A stretch of 64,000 bases of DNA from Saccharothrix ecbatanensis (GCF_014205015.1 NZ_JACHMO010000001.1:8680001-8744000); one strand, 5' to 3'; counted from the stretch's first letter, positions 47,552 to 56,047 are shown. Notes: generated by a model from the sequence alone, not told the origin. Numbers and translations: made by a program.

Positions 47552-48589
47552 ATGGACGTGGTGGTGATCGGTGCAGGTCAGGCGGGGTTGTCCGCCGCCT
47601 ACTTCCTGAAGCGCGCGAACCTGGACCACGTCGTGCTGGACGCATATGTCGGGCCGGGCGGCGCGTGGCGGCACCGCTGGCCGACGTTGCGGATGGCCAC
47701 CGTGCACGGCATCCACGACCTGCCCGGAATGCCGTTCGCCGAGCCGGACCCGACCGCGCCGGCCAACGAGGTGCTGCCCGCCTACTTCGCCGATTTCGAA
47801 CGCCGCAACGGCATCGCGGTGGAACGCCCGGTGCGCGTGCACGCCGTCCGCGACCACGGCGGTCTGCTGCGTGTCGAGACCGATCGCGGCGCCTGGGAGA
47901 CAAAAGCGCTGGTCAACGCGACCGGCACGTGGACGCGCCCGTTCTTGCCCCGCTACCCCGGCCAGGAGCGCTTCCAGGGTCGCCAACTGCACTCCTCGCA
48001 GTACCGGGGGCCCGAGGAGTTCTCCGGGCAGCACGTAATCGTGGTCGGCGGCGGCACGTCGGCGGTCCAGCAGCTGCTGGAGATCGCCCGGCACGCGACC
48101 ACGACGTGGGTGACCCGCCGCGAGCCGGAGTTCTCCGACGAGCCGTTCACGCCGGAACTCGGCCGGACCGTGGTCGCCAAGGTGGAGGAACGCGTCCGCC
48201 AGGGCCTGCCGCCCCGCAGCGTGGTCAGCGTGACGGGCCTGAGCCTCACCCCGGCAGTCCGTGAAGCCCTCAGGACCGGCGTGCTCGACCGTCGGCCGAT
48301 GTTCGAGCGGATCACCGAGGACGGCGTGGTCTGGCCGGACGGCACGCACCAGCGGGCCGACGCGATCGTCTGGGCGACCGGGTTCCGCGCCGCGCTCGAC
48401 CACTTGGCGCCGTTGCACCTGCGCACGCCCGGCGGCGGCATCCAGCTCGACGGCACCAGGGTCGTCGCCGACCCGCGCGTGCACCTCGTCGGCTACGGCC
48501 CGTCGGCCAGCACGGTCGGCGCGACGCGGGCGGGACGTGCGGCGGCGAAGGAGATCAAGGAGTCGCTGTCCCGCCGCGAGGCCGCCTGA
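47552..48589 (+). CDS. FAD-dependent monooxygenase/CzcO-like flavoprotein
   Basis: 345 residues from ATG 47552. Two dinucleotide folds: [16 protein letters not shown] (FAD, about 4-19) and [18 protein letters not shown] (NADPH, mid-protein), a [10 protein letters not shown] link and a late [12 protein letters not shown] motif. This is the pattern of small flavin monooxygenases and CzcO-type putative metal-related flavoproteins. No Baeyer-Villiger fingerprint is seen. The gene precedes a two-component system by 28 bases but has a different probable role. Confidence 0.85.
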   Translation: MDVVVIGAGQAGLSAAYFLKRANLDHVVLDAYVGPGGAWRHRWPTLRMATVHGIHDLPGMPFAEPDPTAPANEVLPAYFADFERRNGIAVERPVRVHAVRDHGGLLRVETDRGAWETKALVNATGTWTRPFLPRYPGQERFQGRQLHSSQYRGPEEFSGQHVIVVGGGTSAVQQLLEIARHATTTWVTRREPEFSDEPFTPELGRTVVAKVEERVRQGLPPRSVVSVTGLSLTPAVREALRTGVLDRRPMFERITEDGVVWPDGTHQRADAIVWATGFRAALDHLAPLHLRTPGGGIQLDGTRVVADPRVHLVGYGPSASTVGATRAGRAAAKEIKESLSRREAA

Positions 48590-48617
48590 ACGACAGACAC
48601 CGCCTAACCTCGATCAG

Positions 48618-49697
48618 GTGAAGAGGGGGCTGCGCGTCGTCGCCGGGCTGGTGCTCGGCTTCCTGTCGGCGCTGCTGGACCTGCTCGTCGTGGTGTTCGC
48701 CCGGAACGCGGCCGTGGCGGTCGCGGGGCTGGAGCGGCGACGGCTGCGGTGGTTCCTGGATGTGGACAGCGCCCAGCCGACCAAAGCCCAGGCGGTGCGC
48801 TACCTGGCCGTCCGCGCGCCGGTCGGCCTGTTGGGCGGGTTCGTGCTGGCCTGGCTGTTCTACGGGTTGGCGATGGGCCTGGTGGTCGGGTACCGGCTGG
48901 TCACCGGCGAAGCGGGCGACGGCAACGGCCTCGACTTCTCCGACGACTGGACGGACTTCGCGTGGACCGGCCTGATCGGCCTGGTCCTGTTCTACATCGA
49001 GGTCCAGGGCATCATCGGCGTCGTCGCGTTGGAGGGGAAGGTCGCCCGCCGGTGGCTCGGCCCGAGCGAAGCCGAGGTGCTCCGCCTGCGCATCGACGAG
49101 CTGGCCGCGAGCCGGGCGGGCATCGTGGCGGCGGTCGACGCCGAGCGGCGCCGGATCGAACGCGACTTGCACGACGGCGTGCAGCAGCGGCTGGTCGCGT
49201 TGGGCATGCTGCTCGGCCGTGCCCGCCGCAACCCCGACCACGCCGACGAGCTGCTGGCCCAGGCGCACGAGGAGTCCCGGCACGTGCTCGAGGACCTGCG
49301 TGAGGTCGCCTGGCGGGTGTACCCGACGGCGTTGGACTCGTTGGGCCTGGTAGACGCGCTGGAGGCGGTGGCGGACCGGTCCGCGATCCCGGTGCGCATC
49401 CGGTGCGAGCCACTCGACATGCCGCCGCGGGTGGAGACGGCGGCGTACTTCGTCATCTGCGAGGCGGTGACCAACGCGGCCAAGCACTCGGGTGCGACGA
49501 TGATCGACGTGGACATCACCGGGCACGACGGGGCGGTGCGCGTGCGGATCGCCGATGACGGCGTCGGGGGAGCGGACCCGGCCGGCGGCGGGCTGGCCGG
49601 CCTGTCGCGGCGGGTGCTCGCGCTGGACGGCACGTTCGACGTGAGCAGCCCGGTCGGTGGCCCGACGGTGATCACCGCGGAGGTCCCGTGCGGGTGA
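48618..49697 (+). CDS. NarL-class sensor histidine kinase
   Basis: 359 residues from GTG 48618. Three or four membrane helices in the first 140 residues enclose no large sensor domain. The HisKA_3 dimerisation region has H185 in RRRIERDLHDGVQQRLVALG, and the ATPase domain has VICEAVTNAAKHSGA (N-box) and IADDGVGGADPAGGGLAGL. It phosphorylates the response regulator encoded by the overlapping next gene. DesK/LiaS-like membrane-stress sensors share this layout. Confidence 0.92.
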   Translation: MKRGLRVVAGLVLGFLSALLDLLVVVFARNAAVAVAGLERRRLRWFLDVDSAQPTKAQAVRYLAVRAPVGLLGGFVLAWLFYGLAMGLVVGYRLVTGEAGDGNGLDFSDDWTDFAWTGLIGLVLFYIEVQGIIGVVALEGKVARRWLGPSEAEVLRLRIDELAASRAGIVAAVDAERRRIERDLHDGVQQRLVALGMLLGRARRNPDHADELLAQAHEESRHVLEDLREVAWRVYPTALDSLGLVDALEAVADRSAIPVRIRCEPLDMPPRVETAAYFVICEAVTNAAKHSGATMIDVDITGHDGAVRVRIADDGVGGADPAGGGLAGLSRRVLALDGTFDVSSPVGGPTVITAEVPCG

Positions 49698-50326
49698 TCC
49701 TGGCCGAGGACTCGACGTTGCTGCGCGAGGGTCTGGTGCGGCTGCTGGTCGAGGAGGGCCACGACGTGGTGGCGGCCGTGGGTGACGCGGAAGCCCTGCT
49801 CAGCGCGGTGGCGGCGCACCTGCCGGACGTGGTGGTGACCGACGTGCGGATGCCGCCGACGAACTCCGACGAGGGCATGAAGGCCGCGCTGGAGATCCGC
49901 CGGCGGTTCCCGGGGGTCGGCGTGCTGGTGCTGTCGCAGTACGTCGAGCAGCGCTACGCCGTCGACCTGCTCACCGAGCACACCGACGGCGTGGGCTACC
50001 TGCTCAAGGACCGGGTGGTCCAGGTGGAGGAGTTCCTGGACGCGCTGCGCCGGGTAGGCGCCGGTGACGTCGCGTTCGACCCGGAGGTGGTGCGGCGGCT
50101 GCTGGCCCGCACCACCCACCCGCTGGACGTGCTCACCGAGCGGGAACGCCAAGTGCTGGCGCACATGGCCGAGGGCCACACGAACAACGCGATCGCGGCA
50201 CGCCTGCACGTGTCGCGCAGCGCGGTGGAGAAGCACATCAACTCGATCTTCGACAAGCTCGGCCTGTCCGGTGTGGACGGCTACAGCCGGCGGGTGCTGG
50301 CGATCCTGCGCTACTTGCGCGCCTGA
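49688..50326 (+). CDS. NarL/LuxR-type response regulator
   Basis: 212 residues from GTG 49688, overlapping the kinase gene by 10 bases. Receiver with D8, phosphoacceptor D52 (VVTDVRMPP) and Lys in LLKDRV. LuxR HTH at about 145-205 (LTERERQVLAHMAEGHTNNAIAARLHVS). The pair likely controls an envelope response. Its 3' end overlaps convergent dedA by 16 bases. Confidence 0.93.
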   Translation: MRVILAEDSTLLREGLVRLLVEEGHDVVAAVGDAEALLSAVAAHLPDVVVTDVRMPPTNSDEGMKAALEIRRRFPGVGVLVLSQYVEQRYAVDLLTEHTDGVGYLLKDRVVQVEEFLDALRRVGAGDVAFDPEVVRRLLARTTHPLDVLTERERQVLAHMAEGHTNNAIAARLHVSRSAVEKHINSIFDKLGLSGVDGYSRRVLAILRYLRA

Positions 50327-50925
50327 GCCTTCTTCTGGTTGAGCCGTGACGCGATGAAGAACCCGACGGCCAGCACCACTAGGCCGAGGACGACCTTCCC
50401 GACGATGCCCATGTACTGCTCGACGACGTGGTAGTTCGCACCCAGGACGTACCCGGCGAGGATCAGCGCGGTGTTCCAGATGAGGCTTCCCGCCGTCGTG
50501 AGCAGCACGAAGGCGGGAAGCGCCATGCGTTCCACGCCCGCCGGGATGGAGATGAGGCTGCGGAAGATCGGCACCATCCGGCCGAAGAACACGGTCGCCT
50601 TGCCGTGCCGGGCGAACCACTCCTCGGTCTTGTCCACATCGGACAGTTTCATCAGCGGCATCCGCTGGGCGATCGCCCTGATCCGGTCACGGCCGAGCAG
50701 CGCGCCGAGGTAGTACAGCGCCAGCGCGCCGGCGACCGACCCGACGGTGGTCCAGATGATCGCGGCGATGAGGCTCATCTTGCCCTGGCTGGCGGTGAAG
50801 CCTGCCAGCGGCAGGAACAGCTCACTGGGCAGGGGTGGGAACAGGTTCTCCAGCGCGATCGCGATACCGGCGCCCGGCGCGCCGAGCGTTTCCATCAGGT
50901 CGATTACCCACGAGACGACATCCAT
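50311..50925 (-). CDS. DedA-family membrane protein
   Basis: 204 residues, SNARE-associated/DedA family with NLFPPLPSELFLPLAGF (Glu and Pro rich re-entrant region), GALALYYLGALLGRDRI and FFGRMVPIFRSLISIPAGVERM (the conserved F-x-RxxP-x2-R region). DedA proteins flip or maintain undecaprenyl phosphate and lipids across the membrane. C-terminus basic. Single gene. Confidence 0.92.
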   Translation of the reverse strand: MDVVSWVIDLMETLGAPGAGIAIALENLFPPLPSELFLPLAGFTASQGKMSLIAAIIWTTVGSVAGALALYYLGALLGRDRIRAIAQRMPLMKLSDVDKTEEWFARHGKATVFFGRMVPIFRSLISIPAGVERMALPAFVLLTTAGSLIWNTALILAGYVLGANYHVVEQYMGIVGKVVLGLVVLAVGFFIASRLNQKKAQARK

Positions 50926-51000
50926 GATCCTGAAGTTACGAACGCGCCGACGTGCTCACCATGATGCCGACCGCACAACCAGGTGTGGAAAACCCCAGTG

Positions 51001-51438
51001 TCAGCGTCCGGCGTGTTCCGCCAAGCCCTTGGCGTACTGCGTGATCACGGCCTGGAGCACCAGGCGGTAGAGCCAGCCCGTCCCGCGCGTCTTCGGCTCG
51101 AACGAGGAGTGCCAGCGGATCGCCGTGCCGTCCCCGTCCGGCGCGAGGTCGATGAACGCCCGGTAGTCCCGAATGGCGAGACCCGACAGCAGGACGTAGC
51201 CCACCCGCCGGTTCGGCGTCAGTTCGACGACCTCCTCCCTCGTGAGCACCTTGCGGCCTTTGTTGTGGAATACCCGGACCTCGCCGACGCCATTCGCGTC
51301 ACCCGCGCGTTCCCGCTCGTAGCGCACCACCGGCGACCACTCGGGCCAGGTCGAGCTGTCCGCGGCCAGGCGGTAGACCCGATCAGGTGGCGCGCTGCTG
51401 CGCACGTGGACGTCCACTCTCTGTACCATGCGGTACAT
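51001..51438 (-). CDS. SRPBCC-family polyketide-cyclase-like protein
   Basis: 145 residues from ATG 51438 (a second ATG at 51429 removes three residues, and both lie inside the operator). START/Bet v1-like fold: VDVHVRSSAPPDRVYRLAADSSTWPEWSPV-type opening, GEVRVFHNKGRKVL, TAIRWHSSFEP, then a long C-terminal helix LYRLVLQAVITQYAKGLAEHA. It would bind a hydrophobic ligand or shield a lipid. No ribosome site precedes either start, so the mRNA may be leaderless. Divergent from the tetR gene that shares its operator. Confidence 0.85.
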   Translation of the reverse strand: MYRMVQRVDVHVRSSAPPDRVYRLAADSSTWPEWSPVVRYERERAGDANGVGEVRVFHNKGRKVLTREEVVELTPNRRVGYVLLSGLAIRDYRAFIDLAPDGDGTAIRWHSSFEPKTRGTGWLYRLVLQAVITQYAKGLAEHAGR

Positions 51439-51452
51439 GTACCATCTGGTAC
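51423..51452. promoter_or_regulatory. tandem TetR-type operators covering both divergent starts
   Basis: Two 14-bp palindromes of form GTACCAT-nn-GGTAC occur at 51423-51436 and 51439-51452, 16 bp apart. The second ends one base before the tetR ATG (51453), and the first contains the alternative SRPBCC ATG. TACCAT at 51440-51445 is placed as a -10 element for a leaderless tetR transcript. Repressor binding would block both genes. Confidence 0.85.
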
Positions 51453-52019
51453 ATGCCGGAACAAGAGGCTCCGCGGGAACGGCTCCTCGCCGCCGTGGTC
51501 GACCACCTGGCCGAACACGGCCTGACCGACGTGAGCCTGCGTCGACTGGCCAAGGCAGTGGGCTCCAGCCATCGGATGCTGATCTACCACTTCGGCTCGA
51601 TGGAAGGCCTCCTGGTGGAGGTCGTGCGGGCGGTCGAGGCGAAGCAGCGCGCCGTGCTCGCGTCCCTCCTCTCGACCGACAGCCCGGCCGAGGCCGCGCG
51701 CAAGTTCTGGCGTGTCCTGGTCGACCCGTCCCTCCGGGCCCACGAACGCCTGTTCTTCGAGCTCTACGCCCAAGCCGCCCAAGGCCGACCGGGCACCACC
51801 CCGCTCCTGGACGGCATCGTCACGAACGGGCTGGAACCGGTAGCCGCGGTCGAACGCGCCCACGGCCACTCCCCGGAGGTCGCCGCCGCCCGTGCCCGCC
51901 TTGGCCTGGCGGTCGCCCGCGGCCTCCTCCTGGACCTGGTGGCCACCAACGACGAACCCGCCGTGACCGCCGCCATGGACCACTTCATCACCCTCATGCA
52001 CCCCACCCCCACCCCGTGA
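51453..52019 (+). CDS. TetR-family transcriptional regulator
   Basis: 188 residues from ATG 51453, which directly abuts a palindrome and has no ribosome site, suggesting a leaderless message. TetR HTH: RERLLAAVVDHLAEHGLTDVSLRRLAKAVGSSHRMLIYHFGSME over residues 8-51, then the ligand-binding helices. It probably represses itself and the divergent SRPBCC gene through the shared operators. Ends at repeat array D. Confidence 0.93.
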   Translation: MPEQEAPRERLLAAVVDHLAEHGLTDVSLRRLAKAVGSSHRMLIYHFGSMEGLLVEVVRAVEAKQRAVLASLLSTDSPAEAARKFWRVLVDPSLRAHERLFFELYAQAAQGRPGTTPLLDGIVTNGLEPVAAVERAHGHSPEVAAARARLGLAVARGLLLDLVATNDEPAVTAAMDHFITLMHPTPTP

Positions 52020-52102
52020 GTCCTACGTTCAGAACGCGCGAGTCGTACCTTCGGAACCACCGTGTCCTACGTTCAGGACCCCCGAATTCAACGCTCAGAA
52101 CA
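52016..52102. repeat. 22-bp phased palindromic repeat array, locus D (4 units)
   Basis: Heads GAGTCC 52018, GAGTCG 52040, GTGTCC 52062 and GAATTC 52084, 22 bp apart, in the same order as locus B and nearly identical in sequence (the second unit has TTCGGAACC). The tetR stop codon lies in the first unit. It separates two co-directional genes, tetR and the CobW GTPase gene. Confidence 0.95.
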
Positions 52103-52159
52103 CGCGGAGCCCTCCGCTCGGTGGGGATGGCACCAGGAGCGGCACTAGGATCGGTCGAC

Positions 52160-53116
52160 GTGAAGCGGATCCCGGTGATCGTGGTGGCGGGGTTCCTCGG
52201 CTCCGGCAAGACCACGCTGCTCAACCACCTGCTCGGCGGCAGTCGGGGAACCCGGATCGGCGTGGTGGTCAACGACTTCGGCGCGATCGGCATCGACGCC
52301 ATGAGCGTGGCCGGGCAGGTCGACTCCACGGTCTCGCTGAGCAACGGCTGCCTGTGCTGCGCGGTCGACGTCAGCGAACTCGACGACATGCTGGCCAAGC
52401 TCGACTCGCTGGTGGACGTCATCGTGATCGAGGCCAGCGGACTGGCCGAACCGCAGGCCATGGCACGGATGGTGCTCGCGAGCGAGAACCCGCGCCTGAC
52501 CTACGGCGGCCTCGTGCTCCTGGTCGACGCGGCCGAGTTCCCCGACGACCTGGCCCGGCACCTGCGCGTGGCGGACCTGGTGGTGCTGAACAAGGTCGAC
52601 CGCGTTGCCGACCCGGCCGCGTTGGCCGCGGAGATCGACCGGCTCAAGCCCGGCGTGCCCGTGCTGCTGTCGTCGTTCGGGCGGGTCGACCCGGCCCTGC
52701 TGTTCGACCCGCGGCCACGCGAGCAGTTCGGCCAGTTGTCGTTCGAGGACCTGCTGGACGAAGAGCACGACCACGTCCACTACGACAGCGTCGAGTTCGT
52801 GACCGAAGAAGCGATGAACCCGGTGCGGCTCATGGCGTTCCTCGACGCCCGACCGAAAGGCCTGTACCGGATCAAGGGCTTCGTCCGGTTCGACGTGCCG
52901 GGGTACCGGCAGCGGTTCGGCCTGCACACCGTCGGCGCGTTCCTGCGGTTCGAACGTTCGGCGTGGCCAGGGCAGCCCAGGCGCACCGAACTGGTGCTCA
53001 TCGGCACGGGCCTGGACGTCACCGCGATCCGCGCCGACCTCGCCGCGTGCGTCGAGCCGGACCCGTCGTCGGTGGACCCGCAGTCGATGCTGGAGGTCCT
53101 GCGCTACACGGCGTGA
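52160..53116 (+). CDS. CobW/COG0523-family metal-chaperone GTPase
   Basis: 318 residues from GTG 52160. G1 loop GFLGSGKTTLLNHLL at the N-terminus, the metal-binding CLCC (CxCC) in SNGCLCCAVDVSEL, Walker B-like VIVIEASGLAEPQAM, and LNKVDR. The C-terminal CobW_C domain has YRIKGFVRFD and LVLIGTGLD, with a short acidic-His patch DEEHDHVHYDS. The family moves zinc, cobalt or other metals to target proteins. No metal-regulator box is visible upstream. Confidence 0.92.
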   Translation: MKRIPVIVVAGFLGSGKTTLLNHLLGGSRGTRIGVVVNDFGAIGIDAMSVAGQVDSTVSLSNGCLCCAVDVSELDDMLAKLDSLVDVIVIEASGLAEPQAMARMVLASENPRLTYGGLVLLVDAAEFPDDLARHLRVADLVVLNKVDRVADPAALAAEIDRLKPGVPVLLSSFGRVDPALLFDPRPREQFGQLSFEDLLDEEHDHVHYDSVEFVTEEAMNPVRLMAFLDARPKGLYRIKGFVRFDVPGYRQRFGLHTVGAFLRFERSAWPGQPRRTELVLIGTGLDVTAIRADLAACVEPDPSSVDPQSMLEVLRYTA

Positions 53117-53122
53117 GCAATA

Positions 53123-53155
53123 GCGGCCCCCGGCGTACGGGACGCCGAGGGCCGC
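53123..53155 (+). terminator. terminator hairpin after the CobW gene
   Basis: Arms 53123-53136 and 53142-53155 form a 14-bp stem with one mismatch around ACGGG, 6 bases after the CobW stop. It separates this gene from the tRNA on the other strand and may also serve it. Confidence 0.85.
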
Positions 53156-53165
53156 GGACCACGCG

Positions 53166-53239
53166 TGGGCTCGGAGAGACTCGAACTCTCACTGGCACGG
53201 ACCTAAACCGTGTGCCTCTGCCAATTGGGCTACGAGCCC
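53166..53239 (-). tRNA. class-I tRNA body with anticodon UAG (nominally Leu, CUA codon)
   Basis: Read on the minus strand. A 7-bp acceptor stem GGGCTCG/CGAGCCC pairs fully. The D arm has GCC/GGC, and the anticodon stem CACGG/CCGTG holds loop TTTAGGT (U34 A35 G36, then G37). The variable loop is only five bases (CCAGT), and the T arm is GAGAG-TTCGAGT-CTCTC. The discriminator is A73 and no CCA is encoded. Anticodon UAG means leucine, but bacterial tRNA-Leu always has a long variable arm (class II), which is missing. Either the tRNA is charged with another residue or it has a special role. Confidence 0.85.
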
Positions 53240-53404
53240 GACGGCACAAGCTTATCGGGACCGTTCAGCGGCCCGATCCGGAGGGACGCGACGCTCCTCC
53301 ACCCGAACGGAAACGCCGTTCTGGAACAATCGTCCCGCCGGTCCGGTCAACAGCGTCCGGACGCCTCAACTACGGTTGTGGCCAGACCGCAGCTAGGAGG
53401 AGAT

Positions 53405-53626
53405 GTGGCCCGCGATCCCGACACCATCCAGCGCGAGATCGAGCAGGCTCGCGACGCGCTGGCCGTGACCCTGGACGAACTGGGGACGAGGGCGAATCCC
53501 CAGCGCTTCGTCGATTCCGGCAAGGAGAGCGTGCGCGCGAAGCTCGACGAACCCAAGATCCGGTACTCGCTGATCGCGGTGGCCGTGCTCGTCGGGTTCG
53601 CCTTGCTGCGCAAGCTGTTCCGGTGA
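53405..53626 (+). CDS. DUF3618 small membrane-anchored protein
   Basis: 73 residues from GTG 53405 after AGGAGGAG. Opening RDPDTIQREIEQARDALAVTLDELG is the DUF3618 signature, an amphipathic helix, and residues about 50-70 form one membrane helix (YSLIAVAVLVGFALL) with a basic end. Family members are common in actinobacteria near phage-shock or membrane-integrity genes. Function is unknown. Confidence 0.88.
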   Translation: MARDPDTIQREIEQARDALAVTLDELGTRANPQRFVDSGKESVRAKLDEPKIRYSLIAVAVLVGFALLRKLFR

Positions 53627-53627
53627 C

Positions 53628-54242
53628 CTACTGCCCCTCGGCGACGAGGGGCAGTAGCACCTGATCCACCACGCGGTCCACGAACGGCAGGTCCAGCGGG
53701 TCGCCGGTGAGCATCAACCGGTAGATCAGGGCCGCGCCCGCGATCTCGACCGCCATGCCGCGCGGCGCGTTCGCACGCAGCTCGCCGCGTTCGTCGGCAC
53801 GGTCGAGGATGCGGCGCAGCACGTCCCGCTGGGCGATCAGGAACGTGTCGCGGAACGCCGTCGCCAGCTCGGGCTCGTGCGGCAGCTCGCCGACCAACGC
53901 CTGCGCCGCCTTGCCGATCGGGCCGGACAGGAACGCGGCGAACGCGCTCAGGAACTCGCGCAGGTCGCCCGCCAGCGAGCCGGTGTCCGGCTCGGCCAGG
54001 TTCCGCTGCGCGAGCTGCGTGCACGTGTCGATCACGAGGTCGAGCTTGGACTCCCAACGCCGGTAGATCGTCGCCTTGCCCGCACGGGCACGCGCCGCGA
54101 CGGCGTCCATGGTGAGCGCCCGGTAACCGACTTCGGCCATCACCTCCAGTGCTGCCTGTCGCAGCGCGTCGTCGCGGCTGGCGTCTCTAGGTCTGCCCCG
54201 TTGCGGGGTCCGTGCCGCCCCGCTGTACACCGGTGTGGCCAT
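53628..54242 (-). CDS. TetR/AcrR-family regulator
   Basis: 204 residues. HTH at about 25-70: DDALRQAALEVMAEVGYRALTMDAVAARARAGKATIYRRWESKLDLV-type, then a helical ligand domain with TetR_C-like DPLDLPFVDRVVDQVLLPLV. Preceded by an N-terminal basic arm. Convergent with the DUF3618 gene (1 base apart). Targets not evident, and no clear palindrome was found at its start. Confidence 0.9.
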   Translation of the reverse strand: MATPVYSGAARTPQRGRPRDASRDDALRQAALEVMAEVGYRALTMDAVAARARAGKATIYRRWESKLDLVIDTCTQLAQRNLAEPDTGSLAGDLREFLSAFAAFLSGPIGKAAQALVGELPHEPELATAFRDTFLIAQRDVLRRILDRADERGELRANAPRGMAVEIAGAALIYRLMLTGDPLDLPFVDRVVDQVLLPLVAEGQ

Positions 54243-54294
54243 GTCAGTGCTCCCGTCGCCTTTGGCCGGACATCCTAGGCCGGAGCGCTCCCGG

Positions 54295-54600
54295 TCAGGC
54301 CTCGATCACCTGCTCATGAGCAGTGCTCGCTTCGGGCGCACCGGCGGGCTCGGGCGGGGTCAGCCCCGCGCGGGTGTGCAGGTACGCCACCGAGAACGCG
54401 AAGGCGTCGCCCTCGAGCATGTGCACGACGGCCCGGTCGGGCCGCCCGGTCGCGATCTCGTCCACCAACTGGTCCGCCGCGAGCCTCGCCGCGATCAGAC
54501 CCGGTGCGGTCGCGTCGAGCTCCTTGCCGTTGGCACGCACGGCGACCGCCCAGTCGTCGCCGTCGCGTCGGTAGTTCGCGGTGATGGTGAGCTTGGACAT
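54295..54600 (-). CDS. small HicB-like/uncharacterised cytoplasmic protein
   Basis: 101 residues. Beta strands LTITANYRRDGDDWAVAVRA then an alpha helix APGLIAARLAADQLVDEIA and a strand AVVHMLEGDAFAFSVAYLHTRAG. The beta-alpha-beta plan and the 'W-AV' motif resemble HicB-type folds, but no HicA toxin gene lies beside it. Function unknown. A CGATAG motif on the same strand lies about 65 bases upstream. Confidence 0.6.
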   Translation of the reverse strand: MSKLTITANYRRDGDDWAVAVRANGKELDATAPGLIAARLAADQLVDEIATGRPDRAVVHMLEGDAFAFSVAYLHTRAGLTPPEPAGAPEASTAHEQVIEA

Positions 54601-54751
54601 GCCTTGCCTTCCGATCGGTCGTGGGCCTATCTGACCTGCGTTTGGGCATTACCGCGTCTTGTGTCCCTCTATCGAGTGACTGGTCGCCCGGACTCGCCGC
54701 TTTCGGCGGGTGTGCCGTCGACTTTCACGCGAACGGCTGACCCCCGAAAGA

Positions 54752-54770
54752 GATGCACACGCTGTGCATC
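54752..54770. promoter_or_regulatory. 19-bp perfect palindrome upstream of the third LAXTG gene
   Basis: GATGCACA-CGC-TGTGCATC at 54752-54770 is symmetric except for its central three bases. It lies 70-90 bases before the LAXTG gene start, just upstream of GGTAAC (54774) and CGATAG (54797), so it is well placed as an operator. The regulator is unknown. Confidence 0.6.
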
Positions 54771-54838
54771 ATCGGTAACGCTATGCTACCGCCCGCCGAT
54801 AGGCCAGATGGAGCAACACCTTGGCTTGGGAGGTCTGC

Positions 54839-55429
54839 GTGAACCGTCGAATGACCGTCGCGGTGTGCCTGGCGTTCGGATTGCTGGTGGCGCCGGGCGT
54901 GGCGTTGGCCGATCCGCCGTGGGCACCGCACGTGCCGCACGTGCCGTCGGACGTCCCGTGGGTCGGTCATGGCAAGGGTGACGTGTGCAAGCAACGCGGT
55001 GAGCCGCCGTGCCACACGACGACGACCACGCCGCCGGTCACGACGACAACCACGCCCTGTCCGACCACGACATCCACAACACCACCGCATACGACGACCG
55101 CGACGCACACGACGTCGACCGGGGCGACCACGACGACGACCGATGTCTCCGGCACGTCGGCGACGTCCGCCACGACGACCGGCACGGCCACGTCGACCAC
55201 GTCCGCCACTTCCGCCACCACGACCACGGATGTGGGCGGCACGACAGCCACGTCGCACACCGTGCCGCCGAAGACCACTGTGCCCGCCGGACCGCCGCAG
55301 GGCGGCTCGACCGCGACGAACGCACTCGCCGACACGGGTGCCACGCCGCTGTGGACGGGCCTCGGCGGCCTGGTCGTGCTGCTCGCCGGCGCGGTACTGG
55401 TGCTGTTCAGCCGCCGGCGCCGCGCGTGA
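54839..55429 (+). CDS. LAXTG-anchored threonine-rich surface protein
   Basis: 196 residues from GTG 54839, five bases after GGGAGG. Signal peptide about 1-24 (VAPGVALAD), a short Pro/His-rich stretch with two Cys (VCKQRGEPPC), then roughly 100 residues of Thr/Ser repeats. LADTG at 163-167, a membrane helix (GLGGLVVLLAGAVLVLF) and RRRRA complete the sorting tail. Same class E sortase signal as the 14739 and 15615 proteins but without their globular domain, so mostly a wall-spanning stalk. Confidence 0.85.
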   Translation: MNRRMTVAVCLAFGLLVAPGVALADPPWAPHVPHVPSDVPWVGHGKGDVCKQRGEPPCHTTTTTPPVTTTTTPCPTTTSTTPPHTTTATHTTSTGATTTTTDVSGTSATSATTTGTATSTTSATSATTTTDVGGTTATSHTVPPKTTVPAGPPQGGSTATNALADTGATPLWTGLGGLVVLLAGAVLVLFSRRRRA

Positions 55430-55438
55430 ACGCGGGGG

Positions 55439-56047
55439 TCAGGTGGTGAGCCGGCTCGCCACACCCCGCCACACGACGTCCATGACGTAACCGGTCGCGA
55501 GCGCGGGCCCCACCTCGGGCCTGCGCTCGCACCACAGCGCCAGCCGTTCGGTCGACCCCACCACGATCTCCGCGAACGCCTCGGCCTCCACCGGGTCCAT
55601 GTCGGAGTCGAAGCTGCCGATCACGGCCGCGATCAGGTCCGTCTGCTGCCGTCGGATGCCCTCGACCTCCTCCACGGCGGAAGGAACGGTGATCGCCGCC
55701 TCCTGACGCAGCAGCGACCACGACTGCTTGTGCTCGGCGATGAACTCGAAGAACGCCAGCAGGCCGCGGCGCAGCACCTCCTCCGGGCCGTCCGCGCCGG
55801 TGATCGCGCGCTGCGTGCGGTCGAGCAGTTCGGCGCGCGCCCGGCGGATGCAGCCGATGAGCAGGCCTTCCTTGGAGCCGAAGTACTCGTAGAGCATCGG
55901 CTTGGACACCCCGACCCGTTCGGCGATCTCGTCCATCGACGCCGTCAGGTACCCGCGTTCGGCGAAAACGCCCTCGGCGATGTCGAGCATCTGCGCCATG
56001 CGCTCGGCCTTCGGCATCCGCCGGCGGCGCGGCTCGGTGGTGGTCAC
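55439..56047 (-). CDS. TetR-family regulator, divergent from the BVMO gene
   Basis: 202 residues. HTH over about 15-60: AERMAQMLDIAEGVFAERGYLTASMDEIAERVGVSKPMLYEYFGSKEGL, with helices for ligand binding behind (LLAFFEFIAEHKQSWSLL). It is divergent from the Baeyer-Villiger monooxygenase gene with a 76-base gap holding an imperfect 21-bp palindrome, so it likely controls that gene and itself. Confidence 0.92.
   Translation of the reverse strand: MTTTEPRRRRMPKAERMAQMLDIAEGVFAERGYLTASMDEIAERVGVSKPMLYEYFGSKEGLLIGCIRRARAELLDRTQRAITGADGPEEVLRRGLLAFFEFIAEHKQSWSLLRQEAAITVPSAVEEVEGIRRQQTDLIAAVIGSFDSDMDPVEAEAFAEIVVGSTERLALWCERRPEVGPALATGYVMDVVWRGVASRLTT

Noticed and set aside
54295..54600. HicA/HicB toxin-antitoxin pair
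   Set aside because: No HicA-like small partner lies on either side, so only a HicB-like fold is suggested.
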